Shown here: positions 32,915 through 44,585 of the stretch, piece by piece
How positions within the stretch are numbered: the first letter of the stretch is position 1
Layout: every line of letters begins with the position of its first letter
Source: Nymphaea colorata
Lineage: Eukaryota; Streptophyta; Magnoliopsida; Nymphaeales; Nymphaeaceae
Assembly: GCF_008831285.2 (NCBI RefSeq)
Contig: NC_045140.1
Location: 3,513,528 to 3,577,527, forward strand
Reading direction: 5' to 3'
Length of the DNA: 64,000 nt
Made by a program: the position numbers and the translations under genes
The notes under the pieces: model-generated
What the model was told of the DNA's origin: nothing
Seen by the model: the letters and a program-made list of their open reading frames with translations, nothing else
The model's database searches: none

Positions 32915-34810
32915 TTAAGCAGCAGCCTTCGCTTTAGGATTTGAAGATCCAAACAGACTCAAAACATCGGCATGGTTGCGAATATGATGTGGAAATTTAT
33001 ACAGCAAATCTTGGGCTTCAGGATTCCTACCTTCCTTGAAAAATGCCTGCAAAAGATGAACATGTGCTGAAGTAGAAGGGAAACGCTTCACAGTCAGCGC
33101 CTTCAAAAAGTCCATGCCATCTTCAACTGTTCCACGCTTGGAAATATAATCGACAAAAGGTTCTGGAAATGGTGGGAAGCCGTGGCTCTTCATCAAATTT
33201 AGAAGCTTCAGACCTTCTTCAAGCCTACCATTCTTCAGTAGCCTTTCAATCAAGAGCTTGTACGTCGCCTGCCATGGTCTCAAATTACCAGTCTCTACAA
33301 TTTCAACAAGTATGGTGTAAGCATCTACCACTCTGTTCTTATCACAGAGGCCTTTCACCATCACAGCAATGAGATCAGCATCAGCATCACAGTTCTTCTC
33401 CAACATCCTTGTGAAACAAGACAATGCTTGATTGACTTCACCAACAAGAAAATGTCCCTGGATCAAGATCGTCCAAGTCTTAAGATCAGGGGTGCAACCG
33501 TGTTCTTCCATTTCATCCAACGTCTTACGAGCTTCCTCTAATCTTCCTGCCTTGCACAACCCAAAAACAAGTTGACTGTGAGTGATGTTATCGGGCTCGA
33601 ATCCCGCGTCTTTCATCGTCTTCATGATTTGATTTGCCTCATCAAATCTGCCAACACTGGTTAAGGATCTGTGAATACCATCATAGACGGACTTCGAAAG
33701 TGAATTCCCGCCTTTTTCGAAAATCTGAACAACTCGGAACACCAAATCCATATCCGGCAAGCCTGAGAGAGCAATTTGCTGCAAGAGCAAACTGCAATCC
33801 TGCATGGAAGGCTTGTATGGACCTTCCATCATAAACTCATAGAGATCAACTGCATCCTTCATCATCTTCCACTTCTGGAACCGCCTAGCAAGCTTTATGT
33901 ACGTGTCAAAATCCAATTCAAAGCCTTCATCCTTCATCTCCCTCACAATGTTCCAGAACTCTTCGATCGAATCGGTGCGCCCGAGCACCCGAACAATTGA
34001 ACCATATGTAGTAGCAGTGTGTCTGTAATTGGGCTGCCCGCCGACCCACCGGAAGAAGTTTAGAGCCTTCAAAGGAAGAGCCCGGAGCTCCCTCAACACT
34101 CTGATCACAAGCACATCACTGAACTGTAGATCAAGACTTCCCAATTGCGCCTCGACCTGTTCGTTCCAATCCCATCCCGAGATTATTCCGACTACAGATT
34201 CCACATTCGTCCTCAATGTGCTCTTTTCCTGCATCAAGCTCTTCAATTGCTTCCACGCGGCGGCTTCGTTCACCATCCTTTCCTTCACGAACCTCGTCAA
34301 TATGTTCTGATACGTTTCTTCGTCGACGACGAGCCCGCGGTCCTGCATCTCTTTGACGATACGCCAGAATTCTTTCATAAAATCCTTATGCGCAGCAATT
34401 TTGATCAAGATGTCATAGGAGACGGGGCTAATCGGCAACCCCTTCTTCCCTTCGACCCATTCGAAGAAATCTAGTGCTTTTCTGGGGTTACTTTCGAGCT
34501 TTTTCAGAACGTAGACGACGGTTTCGTGGGTCAATAGGAAACCAGCACCATCTAACGCCTTCTCCGTCTCTTTCGACCATTTCTTCTCCGAGACCAACTC
34601 TGCGAGTAGAACCTTCTCGTGGGCAGCCGACGGAGTGGATATTGGAGTCGAATGCGACGAGAAACTCGAAAGGGAGACCAGACGATGCTGAGAGGTCGAC
34701 GGACCGTGGGGTTTCTGGAATCGACTCGCTTGGCTGGTGGAGCACGTCAGGCGAAGAATGAGATTTCCGAAGAGCCTCCGAGAGTGGCAGACGGTCGCGG
34801 AAGATGGCAT
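32915..34810 (-). CDS. P-class pentatricopeptide-repeat protein, probably mitochondrial, 631 aa, intronless
   Basis: PPR proteins bind organelle RNA one base per repeat, aiding splicing, stability or translation. The start taken is the ATG at 34810 (MPSSATVCHSRRLF). The frame is open upstream to 34987, but only by reading a TTG as start, and those 59 residues contain no Met. The N-terminus is rich in Arg, Ser, Thr and Leu with few acids, typical of a mitochondrial transit peptide. About nine degenerate 35-residue repeats follow, for example YDILIKIAAHKDFMKEFWRI, THSQLVFGLCKAGRLEEARK and TWTILIQGHFLVGEVNQALS. There is no E or DYW tail, so it is P-class and probably not a C-to-U editing factor. 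The C-terminus is NPKAKAAA. Lack of introns is usual for PPR genes. It resembles the BIR6/At3g02490 group from memory, uncertainly. Confidence 0.92.
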   Translation of the reverse strand: MPSSATVCHSRRLFGNLILRLTCSTSQASRFQKPHGPSTSQHRLVSLSSFSSHSTPISTPSAAHEKVLLAELVSEKKWSKETEKALDGAGFLLTHETVVYVLKKLESNPRKALDFFEWVEGKKGLPISPVSYDILIKIAAHKDFMKEFWRIVKEMQDRGLVVDEETYQNILTRFVKERMVNEAAAWKQLKSLMQEKSTLRTNVESVVGIISGWDWNEQVEAQLGSLDLQFSDVLVIRVLRELRALPLKALNFFRWVGGQPNYRHTATTYGSIVRVLGRTDSIEEFWNIVREMKDEGFELDFDTYIKLARRFQKWKMMKDAVDLYEFMMEGPYKPSMQDCSLLLQQIALSGLPDMDLVFRVVQIFEKGGNSLSKSVYDGIHRSLTSVGRFDEANQIMKTMKDAGFEPDNITHSQLVFGLCKAGRLEEARKTLDEMEEHGCTPDLKTWTILIQGHFLVGEVNQALSCFTRMLEKNCDADADLIAVMVKGLCDKNRVVDAYTILVEIVETGNLRPWQATYKLLIERLLKNGRLEEGLKLLNLMKSHGFPPFPEPFVDYISKRGTVEDGMDFLKALTVKRFPSTSAHVHLLQAFFKEGRNPEAQDLLYKFPHHIRNHADVLSLFGSSNPKAKAAA

Positions 34811-34987
34811 CGTTCTGGGTGTGAGTAGAGGGAGTGTAGGAAGAAGACCGCTACGGAGAAAGGAAGCTTGAGAAGAAGGGTTTTGGGAGGGCTTTAGATT
34901 TAGACCTTGCTTTTCAGGTACAAGCCCTTTCAAATTGCAAAACCAAAATATCGCCGATATTTCACACTTTTTTAGGAGAAACTTCAA

Positions 34988-35439
34988 TTTATCAACTATT
35001 TTACATGTATATTTTTTTGGCTTTTTAGCTGGTGTCTGTGCTTTCGGTGTTTCTTATATTGAGATCTCCACTGCAACCTGCTGGGTACAAGTCTCCCTCC
35101 TTCAATGAGACCCAAGTTTTTTCTTCTTCTCCTTGACCTTGGGGTTCAGAACTGCGTCTTTATCATGCGATGCATTTGCATGTAGTACTTACCCCTCGTT
35201 TTGGTACAAAAGTATGGCCTCCTTTGAATTGAATTGGAAACATGCAGTCTACCCGTTTGAGCTATGTCCCTTGGAGCATGTCTCCCTTCCTTTCATCCAA
35301 AGAAACAAATTAAAGAATGAACAAGAAAGGGAACTCTACAGTGGAAAGCCATGGATTCAACCAAGACCTAAAAGAGGGCCACGGGTCTTGGCAACTGACC
35401 AAAACGAAGAGTCTTTGCATACCTCTGGGATCCTATTGA
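34988..35439. other. intergenic stretch upstream of the PPR gene
   Basis: It presumably holds the PPR promoter and leader. A 108-codon plus-strand frame (35133-35459) has no recognisable motif and partly overlaps the LINE remnant. Confidence 0.35.
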
Positions 35440-35765
35440 GTACAAAGAACAGCTTTTAATTGATCCCAGACGCTGCAAGAATCTTAAACTCTATATGATT
35501 CTCGTCAGCTTGCCCAAGCGTTATGGTCTTCTTCCGTATATTCCACACCGTCACTGGGAGCAAGGTTCTCCATCCACCTCTGATCCATTTTTCCTTAAAT
35601 TTGCTTTGCCACAACAAAATAATCTCCATTTCACCGATCTAATTCAAACCACACAGACATTAAATCTGTGAATCAATGATCTCTATATTTTAACCACCTC
35701 TAGGCACTCCCAAAGAACGCGGAAATTAGATTCCAAGTTCATCCCTGCACAAGTGACAATAGACT

Positions 35766-35947
35766 AGGGGCAGAGCCATAAAATTTTGGTTGAGAGACAC
35801 TAATTTAAAAATTTCAAAGTTTTTAGGGGGCACCAATATGTAGATGAGAAAATTTACCCTAAAGTGCCAATATGAAAATACACGTTCTTTGGGCTCTGTG
35901 TGGGCAAGTGCTCACACTGTGCCCACACCTGCCTCCATCACTAGACC
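35766..35947 (+). mobile_element. short non-autonomous element, family A, copy 1
   Basis: It starts ggggcagagccataaaat and shares ordered blocks with 63026-63207: gagccataaaat, ggggcacc(a)a(t)at(a)tg, aatgag/gatgagaa, tgggc(t/c)ctgtgtgggcaa, gcccacacctg and actag. It is about 180 bp and non-coding. Family A shares its gagcca terminus with family B. Confidence 0.6.
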
Positions 35948-36127
35948 ATCATGGGTGCACAATCAGCCCTCAGCAGCCAAGTAGAGAACCCATCTAGTTC
36001 TCATAGGGGCTTGATTTCCCCAAATCCAGCATCTCCACGGTTCACCAAGCTTCTTTATGCACATCTGACCATAAATTTCATTTTTTAGACATATTGTGTG
36101 CATTCAAATAACCTCATCTGCCTCGAG

Positions 36128-36330
36128 AAGACTTAGCGTAGCTGGTGGGCTGGTAAAAACATGGTCATCAGTTCGATTCTTATAAGCGCTATTTCTCTAG
36201 ACTGCAAACAGTGGATGGGCTGCACTTTAATTGACTGATGTTCACTACCCAGAACCCATGGTCAGAGAAAAAGGGAGGGTGATTTCGACCACCTTTCCTC
36301 GAGTAGCCAAAGAACCCCATATATTACCAA
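36128..36330 (+). repeat. tRNA-derived SINE-like unit
   Basis: Ttagcgtagctggtgggctgg (36130-36150) fits box A and agttcgattctta (36171-36183) fits box B at tRNA-like spacing. The body (aagcgctatttctctagactg and following) is related to the minus-strand unit near 18230-18465. Confidence 0.5.
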
Positions 36331-37090
36331 GACCAATATTCTCAAATAGAGGATTAAGCCAAGGGTTCAACAGCATATCCTTGATACAAAGAGGAAAAAA
36401 GAGCTCAGGCTGATTTGCAAAAATGCTGAGAAGTGGCTTTTGACCTGGTGTATGAATCCTCTACCAACGAGTTAAGCACAAAGGTGCCCCACTTCTTCCC
36501 ACCCCAAAACAATGCTCTTCCTATTCCATGAATGAGAACTCTTCCTTTTATAGGTCCATCAGCTGTTATGAATCGAAGTATTTCTACTCATCAGCCTCGC
36601 CCAGGCTGAATCAGAAAGTAAGCACTTGAAAGCAGCAAAAGTCATATTTGCTCTGTTCAGCACAACCAAATCTTTTAAATTAATTCTGCCTTCCCTGGCT
36701 GGCTCACATAATTTTCCCCACTCTTCCAAAATGGATCCTATGCTACTCCTCATTGTCCCCCCCAAAGAAGCCTGCTACAATTCATGTAATAACAGGAGGA
36801 AACTCAAAACACGGCAGCCAATAGTTGGCTACCTGTCTACTAACATGTCTAATAAGGCATATATTCTTCCTGAGTATGATTAACACCTGTTTTTCCAAGC
36901 GGGGCTAGCTTTGAGGTAAACAAGAACTTCCCTAACCTCTTAAGAATATTGGACAACTATCAATTTCCTCCAAAGGAATGTGAAAGGGAAAGAAGGAAGA
37001 CTTTGCAGGATTGATTTTAGAACCTACTTCATCTTCTAACGCCGCTCACCTTCGCCAAAATATTCTTCATGTCATGACTTTAGAGATTGC

Positions 37091-37829
37091 CTTATAGACT
37101 ACATTGCATAAAGCATCGAGTCTAAAATCCCATGTATTTTCGTCGACTGGGGGCCTTCCCACAGATGACCCATCATTCCCACTTCTCTTCGATTACTAGC
37201 GAAGCAGTCACAAAAGAAAATCCCTGCAGTCACCAAAAATATCTTTTTAGCATGAGAAACGATAGTCTTTTATCTCCATCACATATGAATGGGTCGGTGA
37301 GCAGTGAAGCTTTTGGGTTTCATCTCTTTTAGATTAACCAACTAATGGCTTCTATTACTATGGTCTTGGCATGTTATTCTTCCTTTGGGATGAGCAAGAG
37401 GATTACAATCCTCCCAAATTCCTCATGCTGTTGGGGTCTTACTATGCATTTATGTCAACAGTGGCAATGGTGCACCAATCAACTTAAGCATTGCACTGTA
37501 CCACTATGGATGTAGATGTAGAGGCACAATGCCCATTAGAATAAAACTGAGGACACGACTGCTAATGCACTCCGACTAGCCTGACCAGCTACACTTTGCC
37601 CCTTGAGGCAGAATGTTCTTCGTCTTAACAGGCATCACAAAGACCGACAACATTCTTACCTTAGAGAATTGGAGCGAGTAGAGTGTTAGTCTTCTTCTCT
37701 TATCATAGTAGTGGAGATTTTATCTTCCACAATCAACGAGATATAAGTGGGTTCAAATAAAGTGATCACTCAAAATCTTGGTAAAAGTTAGACATGCTTG
37801 TTGCCTTACAACTTAGTGTCGGAAACGAG
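37091..37829 (-). repeat. repeat debris including a minus-strand SINE-like unit
   Basis: The minus strand near 37600-37525 reads gcaaagtgtagctggtcagg (box-A-like) then ctcagttttattcta (weak box B), as in the SINE units at 18.4 and 36.1 kb. No gene is supported here. Confidence 0.35.
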
Positions 37830-38070
37830 GCTCTGATACCACTAACTATTGAACCTCCCAATGCAGTTGCACTGAACCAACATGACACAAAGAGCAGCAC
37901 CAAACTAGCTAGCACACAAACAAAAAGAGGAAGAGAGGGAAAGAAGGGGAGAGAGAAAGAGAGAGCGCCGTGGTGTTACGGGTTTAATTCACATGGGCTT
38001 TAAGATTGGGCTTCCTGACCCTTCTCACCTTCCATATGAGCCCTGTGGACGTGAAGATTTGGGACTATCA
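37829..38070 (-). mobile_element. LTR-retroelement remnant: tRNA-Met primer-binding site plus adjoining LTR-like sequence
   Basis: The minus strand carries tggtatcagagcc (37841-37829), complementary to the 3' end of initiator tRNA-Met and diagnostic of many plant Copia/TRIM elements. Upstream in that strand (to about 38070) is LTR-like sequence beginning near tgatagtccc. A short gag-like start (MSNFYQDF, near 37797) follows the site and soon meets a stop. The rest of the element is absent. Confidence 0.6.
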
Positions 38071-38089
38071 TTACCCATCGCCCGTATCG

Positions 38090-38266
38090 TCACCTCCCAT
38101 CAGAAAAAGGCAACTCCTCTCTTCTCCTAAAAAAATCTCATTTATTTCCTTGTTACATTGGAAATGCAGTGTAAATGAATTTACACATGAACTACCATTG
38201 CAAACTTGCGAACGAGGATGAGCTTCTACTTTAGTGACTTGAAGAAGAACGACAGAGCAAAGAAAG
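38090..38266 (-). repeat. 177-bp dispersed repeat, copy 2 (inverted)
   Basis: Reverse-complement partner of 27088-27264, about 97 percent identical by eye and the same length. It sits next to the LTR remnant, but its neighbouring sequence differs from that in PCH2 intron 9. Confidence 0.85.
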
Positions 38267-41200
38267 TGTACAAACATGTCTTTCTTAGCACTTGAGGGAA
38301 TTACAAATAACCGTCGAAGATTTAATTTCCTCTTCGACATCATCTTTTTTCTTCTTACGGCATCCTTACAATCGATCAAACAAAAAAAAACCGAACTAGC
38401 CTTTTTTTCTTCTTTGAAAACAAACCAAACAACTCAAAATATGCTATCAATCATATTTTGACACATTTTAAGCAAAAGTTTGATTTAGGAAGGTAAATGC
38501 AAGTGTTCTGCTACAAAAATACCGTCCGCTAGTGGAAGAGCGTATGAGACCCGAAACCTCTAAGAGATATGTTCCTCCTAAATGAAGACCAAAAAAGCAA
38601 AGCCCTTCAGCCAATCGATGAACATGCTCATGCCAGGTTTTCATTTCTTGCATGCATATGATCGTGCTAACATACAACAATAATAGCATCACATATGTAT
38701 ATAAATTTGTTATCATTCTCATAGAAAACAGAATATTGCCTGTCAGCATAAGGTCGACGGAAAATCATGCCTGAAAATGATGGCGGCAAGCACCACTCAA
38801 AGACAATACGAAGAACAATGTCAAGAAAATAGTTTTTGAAGGCTTAGTATGCATGCATCGTGCTGCATGCTTTGCTTCTTAACAGAAGTCGGCCTCATCT
38901 CATCTCTTGAGGCACCAAATCCCTATTGCAAAATAGTGTGTCGAAGGTAGACAATATAATTATTGACCTCAAAGTGTGCATATCCGCATCAGCTTGTTTA
39001 ACTCCCTTGTTTTATGTTGGTGATGTTATTTTGATTTGCAAGCAGGGGCAGAGGGAGGGGAGGTAAAATTTTTTAATTGCAGTATATATATTTTTTATTT
39101 GAATTCAATTTGACCGTACTCGGATCCAGAGGTTGGACTGTCGCCCGCCCTTGAAGAAAATCCTGGCTTTGTCCCTGTTTGCAAGGCTCATAGTTGGTAT
39201 GTTAATTAGGATTAAATCTTTTATTGTGTCTCAATAGGATAATAAACTGACATTGGAGTATGAAACTACATGCAAAAGTCCAAATTCAACTAACAATTGA
39301 ACCTAATTTTTTTTTTTCAGCACATCCAACTAAATGGATATGAGAACTTCTATGGTATTCTTCGCATTTAAGAGCGTACCTTTTGGTTATAGTTGAAAAA
39401 AATTGACCTCATAAGCATGAAATTTTTAGGCATAAATTTTCATTTCAGCCTGCATTCAAAACTCAATTATGACTAAATTACTTGTGATTGGTTGGACAGA
39501 AACCTAAAAAATTGTTTTTTTTTTTTTCATTTTTCAAATCACCACTAGAGCACGATCAAATATTGAGAGTATCATTGTAATCTTGGGTCGTGAAAAAGAA
39601 ACTGGAGTTGAACCCCAAAACCCATGCGCCATAAGCACGAGCAGGAACAAAAACTTTTTCTTTTTGGCATGATTTTTATATTTTTCAATATTTGAGGAGA
39701 GGGAATGGGGACCGTAGATGTTCTTAATTAACAAAACTGTTAAAGAAATGGATTTTAATTTTCTAAAGTTTAGGAGTCTTAAGTCTAGACCTGGTCCCTA
39801 GTATTAAAAAAACGAAAGGTGTGTAAAGCGATTGGAGTATTGAAGGTTGACATGTAGTGCCTCCATGGTGCGGGAGAACACGCTCCATCTGAAACATAGT
39901 CTCTCTGCACTGCAAGTATTGAAAATATTATTCTTAGAGTTTGGACCAATCTAGGAGTTAAGAGTATTCTATTTGGAATGAAAACCAAGAATTAGACTTA
40001 GCAAAATGAGTTTGTTTGGCATACTCCAAGCTATGTATATGGCATTAAATTTCACATTACTTGCAGATGTTTGAAACCCCTTGTTGTTTCCAAGAATTAA
40101 TTCACATTGCTATTAATCTAGTATCGATCATTTCTGTCAGTAATAACTCACCTGCCCGGCTTTTTAAAAATGCCGGGAGAAGTCTCTAATGACATCCGAC
40201 CACCTCCCTCTCTTTAATATGGCAACCAATTTCTTGCATACCTATTGCAAAGGGAGACAACCAACAATCCATCCATCCCTCTTTCTTTCTTTGTTGCAAT
40301 TAGGGTTGCTAGCTAGCAGCTCTGGCCTCTCTTTCTTTCTTTTAATATTTTTTTCTTGGCATTCTTGTTCTTGACAGAGCTTGTTTTCCACTTGAAAATA
40401 AAAGGGCTGGGGGATGTTTAGTAATAGGAACAGTAATACATCTTATAATATGTTTCAATCTTTGACATAGATTCATAAAACACCATAAATACATCTCAAG
40501 GAACCCTATTTCCCATATATTTTATTAGAAATTAGTTATTGTTGTGTGCAAAAAGCTTGTACCAAATATGTATCCATTGCTAACCCAGCAGTTTGTGTTT
40601 CTGCAAAAAAAAAAAGTTGGTATAGTTTTAATCAGTTAGAAATTTATTTTCTAGAAATTAACAAATGTCTGTCTTTAATTTTTGCTATACTTTTGCTTCA
40701 TATTGTGTAATATAGATGCACCCATCATTGCATATTCTTATTATGGAGATATTTTGGATGGAATAAAGTACATGAAAGCTTGATTATTTTAAGAACGCAT
40801 GATTATTCATTTGATTGCTAGATACATGTAAATATCAAACTTGCGTTTATTCAACATATTTTATCTCCTAATGAAGTTCAAGATTCAACCACTGCTGTAA
40901 CTAAAATTGGTTCATATAAAAGGTCGCATCACAACCACTCCTCATCGATTCTTGGACCAAATATGCAGGCTTGGGACTGAATCGGCCAACAATATTTGGA
41001 AATCATTTTGGAAAATAATGATATAAGGAATTTGAAATAAAAAAAACTATTCAGTTTAAAATAAGGATGCCAAATTCAGGCCGATTCAAATGACGTTGAA
41101 CATAGCTACAAGACCATAATGTCTCCAAGCTCATTAACTGAAGTGCAATTCGCTCTGGAAAACTTGGTAATATTGATTAGGGAGGATTCTAACTCCCAAG

Positions 41201-42287
41201 AAGAGACATTGAATTACAAAGATGTTCCTTTACATGTTATCAAATTTGAAGTAAGCATAACTTTGTCATCAAATGATGAATTTTCAAGAAAATTCTATGG
41301 AACTTGTCTTACTTAAGGGTCATTTAGTGGCAAGGATATTTAGTGAGCGTTTAATGAATCTGTCCCAAACATTAGAATAGATTCATAAAATGTTAGAATT
41401 AAGGTTTCATGAATCTACTTCAATCTTTAAAACATATTGATCAAACATTCCCTAAATGTTCTTGCTACTAAACTACCTCTAAAACGTGACCTCACCGATC
41501 TCCCGGCTTTCACGGGTTCGCTAAAACAAAACTTCGCAAGGGTGGGCCCCATCAAATGTGTTTGTGGTTGGGGTGACACAAAAAGGAGGACCTTCCAAAA
41601 GAAATGAACAAAAAGAAAAGAAGTCTGGAGAATGTGGGTCCTCAACTTTTCCAAAGGTGAAAGGTAAGTGGGGAACTTATCAAATCAAAATTGGTCCGAA
41701 TCGGCTGATTTGAATCGAATCAAATCAAATCCAAACATGCGACCGATCCACTAGCAATCTCACTTCATACTAGTGCATCACATTTCAATTCATTTATTAT
41801 TATATTATTTTATTTTGTAATTATATATAACAAGATTTTTTTATTCGATACACGCATCCATTTCCCGATTCACTTTAAGAAAAACAAAAGAAAGGAATTA
41901 AAAGGAGAGGCGACAGCTCCCCCACCACCCTTGAATTGCCTTAGAAGCCAAGCCTCTTTTCCGTAGCCACTCCCACCCGAACAGCCACGCCCGTTTGTTT
42001 CACCGAACGCCCTTCGCTTTTTGCACGTTTGACTTATGGAGGCTCCACCAACCGGAGTTAAAAAGCAAAAAGCGTAAAAGTCACAGACAGTTCAGCCACT
42101 TTTTAGCAAAGTCTGGTCAGTTTTTTCTCCCCCTTCCTCCTTGGAGGTGCGCCACGTTTCCTTGTAAATGACCGACCAAATGATGGGTAAAGCAAAAAAA
42201 ATTTCAACACAGTGGGCCCCATTCATGGTCCTGGGCCGCGAATTACGAAGCCCGTCGGTCCCACATCTTCCCTCTCTAAGTCACTCT
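38267..42287. other. gene-poor stretch with repeat debris
   Basis: 39044-39180 has ends gcaggggcagag and ggctttgtccctg, like a member of the gagcca-ended families. About 40430-40500 and 41330-41460 carry the attcataaaa / tcatgaatctac repeat also seen near 57570-57640. I see no supported gene; frames at 38468-38749 (-), 39534-39734 (-), 41119-41316 (+) and 41427-41654 (-) have no motif. Confidence 0.4.
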
Positions 42288-42374
42288 CATATATATATAT
42301 ATATATATATATACATTGCTAGGAAGATATAGAGAGAGAAAAACACCCTCTTCAAAGACCACATTAGTGTCTGT

Positions 42375-42459
<85 letters not shown>

Positions 42460-42514
42460 AAAAGAGAGAGAAAAAAACACCCTCTTCAAAAGACCACATT
42501 AGTGTCTCTTATTG
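42288..42514 (+). repeat. AT microsatellites with a duplicated flank
   Basis: An AT run (42289-42314) is followed by agagagagaaaaacaccctc, tcaaagaccacattagtgtct and ttat (to about 42380). The same block recurs at about 42445-42511 after a second, longer AT run (42379-42445). This is a duplication of microsatellite plus flank, with period about 140. Confidence 0.85.
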
Positions 42515-43426
42515 ACCCCTCCACTTGGGCTGCTTATCATTTGCTATTTAACCTTGTCCCCATGTGCTTATATCATTGTTTTTCTTTTCTGGGAGTTTCT
42601 AATTGAAAACTTTGCTAAATTGATTTGGAAAGAACATGCAATGTTTCTTTATTATTAAGTTTTGGTATTGTGACATATATATATATATATATGTATATAT
42701 ATTATGAGCTGGTAAGTCATGGGTGTCGTATTTTTTCCTAGGAAAGAATATATATGCGAATGAAACATCAGCTAATATGGCTCATGACTTTTGATTAGCT
42801 GCTTCTTAGTACTAAACTATGATCAATACGTCCATGAAATGAAGCCAAACCAAAGAAAAGTTTAGAAGTTCATTACGAGGGAAACCCATCATTCAGAAAA
42901 AAAAAGCTCGTTCATGAATTTTGCAGTCCTCGATCTAACTGATTCTTTCGCCGTTGTTGTGAGTCGTCGAAGAGCTTTTTAGTTTTGTTTATAGGAACAA
43001 GTTTGGTGTGGTTTATAAACTGCGTTGGTCAAGCAATTGATCCATTTATCAGTGGTTGAACAAACATAAAATGTTGAATTTTGCAAGTATTTTTTGGAAC
43101 CAGTGCGTGTATTTCACTGCCTTTGTGCTACACTTTACTATAAACATGATAGCCTTAACATTCCTTTATGATTAGAAAAACTTTTTTCTCAAATGAGTAG
43201 CAATGGAGCTTTTTTCTTCTTGGGTGTCATAAGTTAACAACATGGAAGGATGCATGTGATTTACTATGTACTTGATGCAAAACCCCCAGGCATCTAATAC
43301 CCTCTTGCTTTTGTTGGCCTTGGAAATTACATCATCGATTCGATTTAGCCTGCGACTGGGAAAGAGTCCAGAATATGGAGTTCCTAACATCACCTAATCG
43401 AGTGATTTAGCCAATATAAAGACTAT
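42515..43426. other. gene-free stretch
   Basis: A short TA run lies at 42675-42704. A 73-codon minus-strand frame (43172-43393) has no recognisable motif. No gene is supported. Confidence 0.3.
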
Positions 43427-43840
43427 ATGAAAGTTTAGTCTCTTATTGAATACTCAGAGGAATCTTCAATGGCAAATAAAGAGGTCGGCAAGGTGATAGA
43501 TTATTCTGGCTTTTAGCCCTTTTTTTGAAGTATGAATTGAAGCTGTTAGGGGTTGGGTTAGGATATGTTAGATCAAGAGTCCGAGCCTGGTATAGGAGTG
43601 GATCAAGTCGTGACAATTGGTATCAAAGTAGGTTCAATACTCAAGACTTGAGGTTCCACATACATAGATGTGTATAGCTGAAGGGGGTTGCAAGTGTGAA
43701 AGTTTAGTCATACATTGAATCTTGAGAGGAATCCTTGAGGACATATAAGAAGGATGGAGATGGATCTTGATCTATCAAACCAAGAGCCTGAGAAGAGCCT
43801 GAGTTCAGTGTAAGAGTGAGCTGGGTCATAACAAATATGA
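43427..43840 (+). repeat. two tandem LTR-like fragments with a primer-binding-like site
   Basis: Two copies read gaaagtttagtc, then attgaat, then agaggaatc, then a pattern of gatcaagag/accaagag, gcctg and gtcgtgacaa/gtcataacaa. Copy 1 is about 43427-43616 and copy 2 about 43697-43836. Between them ttggtatcaaagtagg (43617-43632) resembles a tRNA primer-binding site. This looks like a decayed short LTR (TRIM-like) element. Confidence 0.5.
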
Positions 43841-44585
43841 TTATTGATGTCTTTAAAACTATGCAAAATGATTATTGATGTCTTTAAGAGTGAGCAGGAT
43901 TCCCAACTTCTTTAACCTCTGTTTCTTTGGATTCCCAAGTCTAGCCAAGAAGAATGAGCTACATTACATTAAACTGAGTCTGTGTTACTGTCCCCCTTTC
44001 CCCCACCCCTTATTTTAATAAAAAATTGACAAGACAATCAATTTTGAAACACATACAGAAAGATGAAAATGTATGCAAATTAATATGAAAAGGAACTAAA
44101 CAGTACCACTGCGAACAACTTAGGTCTTTAAAATGGCAAATAAAAGCATCGCACCCTTGAGAAATTTTGAAAGCATGACTGCCCAAGTCAACTTTAGTGT
44201 TCTGAAAAGCATCTACGGGTTGCTTTTGAACAAAGCATCAGCAGATTCAAAACCACACAGTCAGTACCACAGAACTTGTACCACAACAAACACACACATA
44301 AACATGAATACAAAGAAAAATGCTATTCCAAAAGTTGAGTCCCAGAAAGAGCCTCAACTTTAGGCAACACAACCTCTCAAAGAACACTCATAAAAAATCA
44401 CCAGAACAGCCCCTTGGGGAGAAAAAAAAGGACCACCCCCTTTGCTTTTCTTCTCTGTCTCTAGAAACGTGCCGCAGTGTACTGCAAAGAGCCCGGCGTG
44501 CATGCGGGGGAGCGAATATCTGGCATTTGTTTTTCTGCCTTTTGTACAGTATGCGTGCTCCACAATAATCCAGCAGTGCAAAGTT

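Larger units (their letters stand above)
35440..37090 (-). pseudogene. decayed LINE (L1-type) remnant, broken by later insertions
   Basis: On the minus strand the pieces come in L1 order: a KINPAKSSFF-like block (near 37030), NYWLPCFEFP (near 36830), a FFGG plus EEWGKLCEPA block (near 36770-36700), LNRANMTFAAFKCLL (near 36665), then a tail with LLPVTVWNIRKK (near 35560), as in the zf-RVT end of plant L1 proteins. Stops and frameshifts are frequent. A family A element (35766-35947) and a SINE-like unit (36128 onward) sit inside the span, so it was hit repeatedly after it died. Confidence 0.65.

Noticed and set aside
32915-34987. 690-residue version of the PPR protein
   Set aside because: Its first codon is TTG and the extra 59 residues contain no Met; the ATG at 34810 gives a better transit peptide.
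38071-38379. 102-codon minus-strand frame with Cys residues
   Set aside because: It is made of the 177-bp repeat joined to unrelated flanks; no gene structure. Kept as a repeat finding instead.
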